From: Methanospirillum hungatei
Lineage (GTDB): Archaea; Halobacteriota; Methanomicrobia; Methanomicrobiales; Methanospirillaceae
Reading direction: 5' to 3'
DNA length: 5,338 nt
Assembly (NCBI GenBank): GCA_003251955.1
Contig: QKDV01000057.1
Span: 1-5,338 of the forward strand
The notes below the pieces were generated by a model, which saw nothing but the letters and a program-made list of their open reading frames with translations, did no database searches and was not told where the DNA came from. The translations under genes and the position numbers were made by a program. The first letter of the stretch is position 1. Each line of letters begins with the position of its first letter. This document shows positions 1 through 5,128 of the stretch, one piece after another.

Positions 1-464
1 GGACACGAAAAGAGTTTTCAAACCTGAAGAGGGCTCTTGAGGCCGGTCTCGCGGTCCCAAAGCCTCTCGTCTTTGATCGGAATATTCTGGTCATGGAGTT
101 TCTTGGAGAAGATGAGATTCCATACCCCCAACTCAGGGTTGCGACACTACCAGACCCCGCAGAGGTGTATACCAGCCTGATAGAATCACTCAGAATTCTC
201 TGGCAGACTGCAAAACTGGTGCATGGGGATCTCTCTGAGTACAATATTCTTTACGGTGGTGGAATGGCGTGGCTGATCGATATGGGGCAGGCGGTCACAC
301 CTGATCATCCCCATTCCATCATATTTCTGAGGAGGGATCTGGAGCAACTCAACCGCTTTTTCTCCTCCCTCTGCGATACTATGGTACTGATAGATGCGAT
401 GAGGCATATCACCGGTATACCACATCTACCCGAAAATGCAGGAACAGAACTGAACGAGAAATAA
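1..464 (+). CDS. RIO1-family serine/threonine protein kinase, 5' partial
   Basis: The reading frame is open from base 3, so the N-terminal part lies outside the window. The first ATG at base 93 is internal, because the 30 codons before it already match the family (EFSNLKRA, then VPKPLVF, leading into LVMEFLGEDEIP). The 153 visible codons hold the catalytic loop HGDLSEYNIL (222-251), with the catalytic Asp and the metal-binding Asn. They also hold the second metal-binding motif LIDMGQAV (273-296), followed by DHPHSIIFLRRDLEQLNRFF, which is typical of RIO1 rather than RIO2. Archaeal RIO1 proteins are about 250 residues, so roughly 100 residues, including the ATP-binding loop, are missing to the left. 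RIO1 kinases are atypical kinases/ATPases that act late in small ribosomal subunit maturation; here that role is inferred by family. The stop codon lies one base before the next gene, a KH protein of the same pathway, which implies an operon. Confidence 0.93.
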   Translation, partial: TRKEFSNLKRALEAGLAVPKPLVFDRNILVMEFLGEDEIPYPQLRVATLPDPAEVYTSLIESLRILWQTAKLVHGDLSEYNILYGGGMAWLIDMGQAVTPDHPHSIIFLRRDLEQLNRFFSSLCDTMVLIDAMRHITGIPHLPENAGTELNEK

Positions 465-465
465 C

Positions 466-1005
466 ATGCAGCAGGAGACACGAATAACCAGGGAACGAAT
501 CGGCGTCCTCATTGGAAAGAAGGGAATGACCAAGAGGGAGATCGAAGAGAAGACAAAGACAACAATTCTCGTTGACAGCGAAGAAGGAATGGTCTCCATC
601 GAGGGAGAGGAGGCTGGTGGATTTCTCAGGGCTGTCGAAGTAGTTAAGGCAATAGCAAGAGGTTTTTCTCCTGAACGTGCCTTTACACTTCTGGAAGATG
701 AGGATCTCTACCTTGAACTGATTGAGCTCTCTGACATCGCTGACAGTCCGGGAAAACTCGAGCGTATCAGGGGCAGGATCATTGGACGAGATGGCAAATC
801 CAGATCGCAGATCGAGGACCTTACTAACACCGAGATCTCTGTGTACGGTAAGACCGTGGCGATCATCGGAATGATCGAGCAGGTGAAAGTTGCAAGGGAA
901 GCAATTGAGATGCTGATCAACGGTGTCTCCCATGAGAGCGTGTATGCATTCCTCGACCGAAAGAAGCGTGAACTGAAACAGGATATGCTGAATTACTACT
1001 ACTGA
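466..1005 (+). CDS. Archaeal Dim2/Pno1-like KH-domain RNA-binding protein
   Basis: This is a 179-residue protein with two KH domains and little else. KH1 spans about residues 5-65, with the RNA-binding loop IGKKG (G17-x-x-G20). KH2 spans about 95-152, with the loop IGRDG (G107-x-x-G110). A basic C-terminal helix follows (SVYAFLDRKKREL), and the protein ends in three tyrosines. This length and layout match the archaeal homologues of eukaryotic Dim2/Pno1. That family binds near the 3' end of 16S rRNA and helps process the small subunit; this function comes from family knowledge. The ATG at 466 is the first possible start after an in-frame stop at 451-453. It follows the RIO1 stop by one base with no clear Shine-Dalgarno sequence, so translation is probably coupled to the kinase gene. 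In eukaryotes Rio kinases and Pno1/Dim2 act on the same pre-40S particle, and the adjacency fits that. Confidence 0.92.
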   Translation: MQQETRITRERIGVLIGKKGMTKREIEEKTKTTILVDSEEGMVSIEGEEAGGFLRAVEVVKAIARGFSPERAFTLLEDEDLYLELIELSDIADSPGKLERIRGRIIGRDGKSRSQIEDLTNTEISVYGKTVAIIGMIEQVKVAREAIEMLINGVSHESVYAFLDRKKRELKQDMLNYYY

Positions 1006-1010
1006 TCCCA

Positions 1011-1115
1011 ATGACCGGAACCCTCCCGGAATTTCTCCATATCTTTAGAGAAGATGCTTCCCAACCCCTTTTTTTCGAGATTACCACTTACCTCACCATT
1101 CAGGAGATCTGGTGA
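1011..1115 (+). CDS. Possible 34-residue small protein upstream of hel308
   Basis: An open frame from ATG (1011) to TGA (1113-1115) fills almost the whole gap between the KH gene and hel308. It is in the same frame as hel308, separated from it by the stop and one ACC codon. Its start is 5 bases after the KH stop. The product would begin MTGTLPEFLHIF and end YLTIQEIW, with hydrophobic and aromatic residues in a regular pattern. I do not recognise it. There is no Shine-Dalgarno sequence before its ATG. It is not needed as a Hel308 N-terminus, since Hel308 already has its usual start. The ORF could be chance, a leader peptide whose translation helps hel308 initiation, or a real small protein. 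Confidence 0.22.
   Translation: MTGTLPEFLHIFREDASQPLFFEITTYLTIQEIW
1069..1075 (+). terminator. T7 tract, possible archaeal intrinsic terminator
   Basis: A run of seven T follows the C-rich bases ACCCC, 64 bases after the stop of the KH gene and 43 bases before the hel308 start. Archaeal RNA polymerase can terminate at T tracts without a hairpin. The run could therefore end or attenuate RIO1-KH transcription and split it from hel308. It also lies inside a possible small ORF, which would weaken that reading. I see no hairpin in front of it. Confidence 0.3.
1111..1115 (+). promoter_or_regulatory. Ribosome binding site of hel308
   Basis: GGTGA lies three bases before the ATG at 1119 and matches the archaeal anti-Shine-Dalgarno end of 16S rRNA. 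A second purine block, CAGGAGA, lies slightly upstream. The TGA of the possible 34-codon ORF is part of this site. Confidence 0.55.
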
Positions 1116-1118
1116 ACC

Positions 1119-3560
1119 ATGGAGATAGCATCTCTTCCCCTCCCTCAATCACTGATCGAGAGTTGTTCCAAAAAGGGAATCAAAGAACTATATCCCCCCC
1201 AGGCAGCCTGTATCGATGCCGGACTGCTTGATGGAAAAAACCTTCTGATCTCGATTCCCACTGCCAGCGGAAAGACCCTGCTCGCTGAGATGGCCATGGC
1301 ATCTCAGATCGCTAAGGGAGGAAAGTGCCTCTACATTGTACCACTCCGGGCATTAGCTTCTGAAAAGTTTGAAGAGTTCAAAGCTCACGGCTCAAAAGTA
1401 GGAGTTGCAACCGGTGATTTTGACCGCACCGACAACCAGATCGGATCAAATGATATCATCGTGGCTACGAGCGAGAAGGTAGATTCTCTCCTGCGCAACC
1501 GGACCAGGTGGCTTAGCGAGGTCACACTCATGGTCCTTGATGAGGTTCATCTGATTGGATCTGAACACAGGGGTGCAACCCTGGAGATGGTGATCACAAA
1601 GATGCGGTACGCAAATCCGCATATGCAGGTGATCGGCCTCTCGGCTACTATTGGTAACCCAAAAGTCCTGGCATCCTGGCTCGACGCAACACTGATATCA
1701 AGTTCATGGAGACCGGTCGATCTCAGGCAGGGTGTATATTATAACGGGACGATCCAGTTTGGGGGAAAAACTGAAGAGCGTAAAGTAAGAGTAGCGACTA
1801 AGCATGATGATCTGAATCTCTGTCTTGACACAATGGAGGAGGGAGGGCAGTGCCTCGTCTTTGTCTCTTCACGGAGGAATGCAGAAGCATTTGCCAAGCG
1901 GGCAGCTTCAGCAATTAAGGCCGGAACTCCTGACTCAAAAGCACTTGCTGACCGGATCAGACAGGTTAGGGATGTCGACCAGCCTAACCTGCTTGCAGAA
2001 TGTGTGGAGCGGGGAGCAGCATTCCATCATGCCGGGCTTAAACGGGAAGAGAGGCTGATCATCGAAGAGGGATTTAGGGAGGGGTACCTGGAGGTTATAT
2101 CTGCAACGCCGACTCTGGCAGCCGGGCTGAACCTCCCTGCCAGAAGGGTTGTGATCCGGGATTACATGAGGTTCACTTCCGGGCTTGGTATGATTCCTAT
2201 TCCTGTAATGGAATATCACCAGATGGCAGGGCGGGCCGGACGTCCCCATCTCGATCCCTATGGGGAAGCGGTGATGATCGCGAAGGATCAACCCACGGTG
2301 GAGAAGCTGATTGAGTTCTTTATTGATGCAGGTGCAGAGGAGATCGACTCACAGTGTGCTGACGAAAATGCCCTCTGTACCCATACTCTCTCCCTAATCG
2401 CTACCGGATTTGCCAGGGACACTTCATCGTTGACTGATTTCATGGAGCGGACGTTCTATGCCTGTCAGCATCCGCATTCGCGGTCCATGGGCAGGATCGT
2501 CAACGAAGCTACACGATTTCTGGTCACTGCAGGGATGATCACTGATGAAGACGGAAACCTCTCTGCAACAAAGCTCGGAAATCTGGTTTCGGTTTTATAT
2601 CTTGATCCCCATGGAGCGAGGAGTATCCTTGATTCACTCCAAAAAGTTGATCAGGTGACAGATATTGGGATTCTTCATCTTATCTGCACAAGCCCTGACA
2701 TGCCGAGGCTATACCTGAAGTCGGCAGATACAGCATTACTCAAGTCATTCCTCTACAAGAATGGGGAAGACCTCATGGTTCCGCTTCCATACGAGTCAGA
2801 AGAAGAGGCAATCTGGCTTGCTGCCCTGAAGACCGCACTTGTACTCTCAGACTGGGCAGACGAAGTTTCCGAGGAGAAGATCGAGGAGAGGTATAGCATC
2901 GGGGCCGGTGATATCTACAATGTAGTGGATTCTGGCAAGTGGCTGCTCCATGCAGCAGACAGGCTGGTCAGTATGGAAATTCCTGCATTCCGAAAAGTGA
3001 TCAGCCAGATTGGAACCAGGGTGCAGTACGGGGTGAAAGAAGAACTTCTTCCTCTGGTGCAGCTCCGCAATATTGGAAGAGTTCGTGCCCGGCGACTCTA
3101 CAATGCCGGCTATTCCTCTAAGGAAAAAATCCGCCAGGCAGGTCTTCCATCACTCACTCGTATGCTTGGGCAGCATCTGGCAAGACAGATCCTCACAGAT
3201 GTAGGTGCTCCTATTACAGAGCAGCAATATAGTGAGGGTAAGAATGTTCATACAACAGGATTAGACTCTGGCAATCCAGAAGAACTAACTGAGCTCCCCT
3301 CAATTGGAGTTAAACTAGCGGCAAAGCTAAAAGAGCATGGAATAAACTCGATTACAGATCTTCTCACCACCGATTATGAAGTTCTTTCTGCAATCGTTGG
3401 TTCCAAGCGTGCAGAAATCGTTATTCAACATATTTCAGAGAGATTCCAGGAAGGGGAGAGGGGTACATCGGATACAACCCTATCAAGCCTGCCTGAGAGG
3501 ACTCAGAATTTTGATAAACCAAAGAAAACAGGGCAGCAGTCATTCAATGATTTTTTGTGA
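1119..3560 (+). CDS. hel308: Hel308 (Hjm) superfamily 2 DNA helicase with C-terminal extension
   Basis: This 813-residue ATP-dependent 3'-5' DNA helicase belongs to the Hel308/Hjm family, which acts on stalled or damaged replication forks. The N-terminus shows the family's YPPQ motif (25-28), Walker A PTASGKT (47-53), PLRALASEKF (75-84), DEVH (141-144), GLSATIGN (173-180), motif IV LVFVSSRRN (246-254), motif V TPTLAAGLNLPA (330-341) and motif VI QMAGRAGR (368-375). Winged-helix and ratchet regions follow (about 400-640), then the usual helix-hairpin-helix (LRNIGRVRARRLYNAGY, 649-665). Hel308 proteins are usually about 690-730 residues. Here a second helix-hairpin-helix-like unit follows (ELPSIGVKLAAKLKEHGI, 725-742), and the protein ends QQSFNDFL, which resembles a PCNA-interacting motif. 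The ATG at 1119 is the only upstream choice, because an in-frame TGA lies at 1113-1115. GGTGA (1111-1115) can serve as ribosome binding site. The last bases run into the Cgi121 gene. Confidence 0.96.
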   Translation: MEIASLPLPQSLIESCSKKGIKELYPPQAACIDAGLLDGKNLLISIPTASGKTLLAEMAMASQIAKGGKCLYIVPLRALASEKFEEFKAHGSKVGVATGDFDRTDNQIGSNDIIVATSEKVDSLLRNRTRWLSEVTLMVLDEVHLIGSEHRGATLEMVITKMRYANPHMQVIGLSATIGNPKVLASWLDATLISSSWRPVDLRQGVYYNGTIQFGGKTEERKVRVATKHDDLNLCLDTMEEGGQCLVFVSSRRNAEAFAKRAASAIKAGTPDSKALADRIRQVRDVDQPNLLAECVERGAAFHHAGLKREERLIIEEGFREGYLEVISATPTLAAGLNLPARRVVIRDYMRFTSGLGMIPIPVMEYHQMAGRAGRPHLDPYGEAVMIAKDQPTVEKLIEFFIDAGAEEIDSQCADENALCTHTLSLIATGFARDTSSLTDFMERTFYACQHPHSRSMGRIVNEATRFLVTAGMITDEDGNLSATKLGNLVSVLYLDPHGARSILDSLQKVDQVTDIGILHLICTSPDMPRLYLKSADTALLKSFLYKNGEDLMVPLPYESEEEAIWLAALKTALVLSDWADEVSEEKIEERYSIGAGDIYNVVDSGKWLLHAADRLVSMEIPAFRKVISQIGTRVQYGVKEELLPLVQLRNIGRVRARRLYNAGYSSKEKIRQAGLPSLTRMLGQHLARQILTDVGAPITEQQYSEGKNVHTTGLDSGNPEELTELPSIGVKLAAKLKEHGINSITDLLTTDYEVLSAIVGSKRAEIVIQHISERFQEGERGTSDTTLSSLPERTQNFDKPKKTGQQSFNDFL

Positions 3561-3562
3561 GG
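3557..3562 (+). promoter_or_regulatory. Shine-Dalgarno sequence that decides the cgi121 start
   Basis: GTGAGG overlaps the hel308 stop codon (3558-3560) and lies nine bases before ATG 3572. That spacing favours 3572 over ATG 3563 or GTG 3557, and ties initiation of cgi121 to ribosomes finishing hel308. Confidence 0.5.
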
Positions 3563-3571
3563 ATGATATTA

Positions 3572-4108
3572 ATGATCAAATCTTCGGGAACTGATGAAAT
3601 ACAGGCTGAAATTCACCAGGTGAGATTCCATGTCGCTGACAATCAGGGGTTTCTGCAAAAACTTCGTGAGATAGGGAAGGAGAACAAGTGCACCTTGATC
3701 TGTTTTAACCGAGATACAATTGCCGGAAGGCGACATGTTGAGACTGCTCTCAGGTTTGCCTGTCGTTCTTTCAACTCTGATTCACCAATATCCCGTAGTA
3801 TTGAGGTTGAAGCACTGCTCTATGCAGCCGGAACAAGACAGACCGGATTGATTGGATCATTTGGGATTCATCCCGGTAATAACGAATGTTACCTGGGAAT
3901 ACTTCCCCCTATTCAGGATGCTGAAAAAATACTTCACAGGTTTATTACATTTGTAGATGATGAAGACTGGGATGATCTGTCAAAGAAAAAAATTGATCAT
4001 CTGTTGAAACTTTTTGAGATTAGCAAAGAGGAGATTCAGGTAATAGGAAATGAGAGAGTGACTGATCTCATTCTAGAGAGGGTAGCACTTCTCAATGTTA
4101 ACAGATAA
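3572..4108 (+). CDS. cgi121: KEOPS complex subunit Cgi121
   Basis: This 178-residue protein carries the Cgi121/TPRKB signature IEVEALLYAAGTRQTGLIGSFGI (given in two parts: IEVEALLYAAGTRQ, residues 77-90, then TGLIGSFGI, 91-99) and the later GNNECYLGILP (102-112). Cgi121 binds the Bud32 kinase subunit of KEOPS and recruits tRNA through its CCA end. The complex makes t6A at position 37 of ANN-decoding tRNAs; this is family knowledge. Three in-frame starts exist: GTG 3557, ATG 3563 and ATG 3572. I choose 3572 because GTGAGG (3557-3562) sits nine bases upstream as a Shine-Dalgarno sequence; it would be too close to 3563 and inside the gene for 3557. In every case the gene abuts or overlaps hel308, so the two are probably co-transcribed and coupled. 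The end of the gene is more AT-rich than its start. Confidence 0.9.
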   Translation: MIKSSGTDEIQAEIHQVRFHVADNQGFLQKLREIGKENKCTLICFNRDTIAGRRHVETALRFACRSFNSDSPISRSIEVEALLYAAGTRQTGLIGSFGIHPGNNECYLGILPPIQDAEKILHRFITFVDDEDWDDLSKKKIDHLLKLFEISKEEIQVIGNERVTDLILERVALLNVNR

Positions 4109-4178
4109 TCTTTTTGGAAAATTAAATTAGATAACAATATGATTGTATTTTTCCTGGAAATATGGATAAATAGATAGT
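4109..4178. other. Convergent AT-rich spacer between cgi121 and moaB
   Basis: Both flanking genes end here, so the 70-base spacer should hold their transcription ends. On the + strand there are T5 tracts at 4111-4115 and 4148-4152, the first three bases after the cgi121 stop. They are possible T-tract terminators for the left operon. For moaB the complementary strand is T-rich but has no long pure T run. No stem-loop of convincing length is visible. Confidence 0.4.
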
Positions 4179-4676
4179 TTATTTATTAACATGGGTTAGT
4201 AAATGCTTTATCTCAGGAATAATAATCTCACGTGTGGCAAGAGTAGCAGCACTTGGAGATCCAGGGATACAGAAAATTATGTTTGTGCCTATTGTTCCTG
4301 CAATTGCACGGGAGAGGAGCATACGGGTTCCAACCTCTTCATAACTTTTCATTCTGAATAATTCTCCAAATCCATCCAGATGTTTTTCAAGGAGTGGCTC
4401 AACTGCTTCAATAGTGCAGTCATCCTTAGTGATTCCTGTTCCTCCTGTTAAGATAATACAATTACAAGTTTCAAGAGCTCTGATAACTCCAGACCTAATT
4501 TCTTGAATTTTATCTGGAATTACTGTAGTATAGATAACTGATATTTTAGTCTCATTTAGAAGTTGTTTAATTATAACTCCACTTTTGTCTTCTTTTTCAG
4601 TTCTTGAGGTTGAGATGACTAAGATTCCTGCATTGATAGGAATTTCCTGAATATGAGAAGGATCCATATGTACCAT
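4179..4676 (-). CDS. moaB: MoaB/MogA-family molybdenum cofactor biosynthesis protein
   Basis: This is a 165-residue single-domain protein of the MoaB/MogA family. Such proteins activate molybdopterin by adenylylation before metal insertion. In methanogens the cofactor serves molybdenum or tungsten enzymes such as formylmethanofuran dehydrogenase and formate dehydrogenase. Visible motifs are the first strand with STSRTEKEDKSG (22-33), the cofactor-binding loop LTGGTGITKDD (76-86), where D86 probably matches the conserved catalytic Asp of MogA, then GELFRMKSYEEVGT (104-117), and PGSPSA (138-143). Possible starts are TTG 4682, ATG 4676 and ATG 4667. I choose 4676, with 4667 nearly as likely. None has a Shine-Dalgarno sequence, so the message may be leaderless or the leader very short. 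The gene is AT-rich, most strongly at its 5' end, nearest the origin. It has no functional link to its neighbours that I can see. Confidence 0.92.
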   Translation of the reverse strand: MVHMDPSHIQEIPINAGILVISTSRTEKEDKSGVIIKQLLNETKISVIYTTVIPDKIQEIRSGVIRALETCNCIILTGGTGITKDDCTIEAVEPLLEKHLDGFGELFRMKSYEEVGTRMLLSRAIAGTIGTNIIFCIPGSPSAATLATREIIIPEIKHLLTHVNK

Positions 4677-4710
4677 TAGCAAAAGGAAAAGAGATAGGTA
4701 TTGGTTGTAA

Positions 4711-4730
4711 GTTTACTGCTTATGGTAAAC
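4711..4730. repeat. Perfect GTTTAC inverted repeat beside the left ORB
   Basis: GTTTAC (4711-4716) and GTAAAC (4725-4730) form a perfect six-base inverted repeat around eight bases. It ends exactly where the left ORB element begins and lies about 35 bases upstream of moaB. It could be a regulator-binding site for the moaB promoter, an origin-accessory protein site, or chance. Confidence 0.4.
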
Positions 4731-4758
4731 AACCCCTACCCCTTCATTTCCACTGGAA
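4731..4758 (-). promoter_or_regulatory. Left ORB element (Orc1/Cdc6 binding site)
   Basis: Read on the minus strand it starts TTCCAGTGGAAATGAA and continues with GGGGTAGGGGTT. The dyad core occupies 4748-4758 and the G-tracts point left, away from the AT-rich core. It equals the right ORB at 24 of 27 aligned positions without gaps. The three differences fall in the spacer and between the two G-tracts, while the dyad itself is identical. Confidence 0.88.
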
Positions 4759-4818
4759 TGAAAATTTTTAGTAGAGGTTGTAAAAATTATCATCAATAAA
4801 TTTTCAGTATGTACCATA

Positions 4819-4830
4819 TTAAAATTTTAA
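4819..4830. repeat. 12-base AT palindrome in the unwinding region
   Basis: TTAAAATTTTAA is a perfect palindrome made only of A and T, near the left-centre of the region between the ORBs. It may help melting or be a by-product of extreme AT content. Confidence 0.4.
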
Positions 4831-4892
4831 CATAAATAAGTTTGGTTTAGTACAAGGAAAGATCACAAAAAAATGAAAAGTAACAAATCTTA

Positions 4893-4912
4893 CAATTTTC
4901 AATAAAAAATTG
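4893..4912. repeat. Inverted repeat (7-base stem, 6-base loop) in the unwinding region
   Basis: CAATTTT (4893-4899) pairs with AAAATTG (4906-4912) around the loop CAATAA. In single-stranded form it could make a weak hairpin near the right ORB. In DNA this AT-rich such repeats also arise by chance. Confidence 0.35.
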
Positions 4913-4950
4913 ATAAAAGAAAAATAAATTGCATCTCTCTGAAAATATTA

Positions 4951-4977
4951 TTCCAGTGGAAATAAGGGGGTGGGGGT
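4951..4977 (+). promoter_or_regulatory. Right ORB element (Orc1/Cdc6 binding site)
   Basis: It starts TTCCAGTGGAAATAA and continues with GGGGGTGGGGGT. The dyad core is at 4951-4961 and two G5 tracts (4966-4970 and 4972-4976) point right, toward orc1/cdc6. It is the inverted partner of the left ORB and the closer one to the initiator gene, so Orc1 bound here might also repress its own promoter. Confidence 0.9.
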
Positions 4978-5128
4978 ATTTTCAAAAGAGTAAAAAAATT
5001 ATCCTATTTTTCCTTTATTCTTTTTTCATTGTTTAGCCAAATTACACTTTCAAATCAGTTTTAACCAGGCTTCTACTCCCTATAGTATTAATGGAACATC
5101 CATCCAACCAAGATAGGAAAGATAGTCA
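4978..5128. promoter_or_regulatory. Leader and probable promoter region of orc1/cdc6
   Basis: The 151 bases between the right ORB and the initiator gene are AT-rich, with T-rich tracts at about 5005-5030. TATAGTATTA (5081-5090) is the best TATA-like sequence I can find. It would place transcription start near 5107-5113, giving a short leader of about 20 bases. It lacks an obvious purine-rich B-recognition element, so the assignment is weak. AGGAAAGA (5115-5122) is a possible ribosome binding site. Confidence 0.35.

Larger units (their letters stand above)
4759..4950. other. AT-rich duplex unwinding region between the ORBs
   Basis: About 38 of 192 bases are G or C. It includes a perfect 12-base palindrome TTAAAATTTTAA (4819-4830) and a seven-base stem CAATTTT/AAAATTG with a six-base loop (4893-4912). 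No ORF of note and no further ORB copy lies inside. Melting here during initiation is inferred from position and composition. Confidence 0.7.
4731..4977. other. Chromosomal replication origin (oriC), ORB pair around an AT-rich unwinding region
   Basis: Two copies of an archaeal origin recognition box lie in inverted orientation, with dyad cores 203 bases apart (centres 4753 and 4956) and G-tracts facing outward. Between them are 192 bases (4759-4950) at about 20% G+C, counted by hand, which fit a duplex unwinding element. An orc1/cdc6 gene starts about 150 bases to the right. ORB elements made of a TTCCAGTGGAA dyad plus a G-tract, inverted about an AT-rich stretch beside the initiator gene, are the established design of archaeal origins bound by Orc1/Cdc6. 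Orc1 would bind the dyad with its winged-helix domain and the G-tract with its AAA+ domain. I see this arrangement directly; activity as an origin is inference. Whether this is the only origin of the chromosome cannot be told from the window. Confidence 0.88.

Noticed and set aside
409..1011. Long open frame on the minus strand opposite the KH gene
   Set aside because: It is fully antisense to a well-supported Dim2-like gene, has Cys/His/Ser-rich sequence without recognisable motifs, and overlaps two genes.
1825..2291. Open frames on both strands inside hel308
   Set aside because: They lie inside the conserved helicase motifs of hel308 and show no domain or start signal of their own.
3376..3594. 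Open frame in another frame across the hel308-cgi121 junction
   Set aside because: Both hel308 and cgi121 are convincing here, and the alternative product has no recognisable features.
4150..4160. TTTCCTGGAAA in the cgi121-moaB spacer as a third ORB
   Set aside because: The dyad is two bases shorter at the centre than the ORB core, has no G-tract on either side, and lies about 600 bases from the origin.
4677..5128. Integration site, CRISPR leader or insertion sequence remnant in the AT-rich intergenic region
   Set aside because: There are no spaced identical repeats, no transposase fragment, no tRNA gene and no target duplication. The ORB pair and AT-rich core explain the region.
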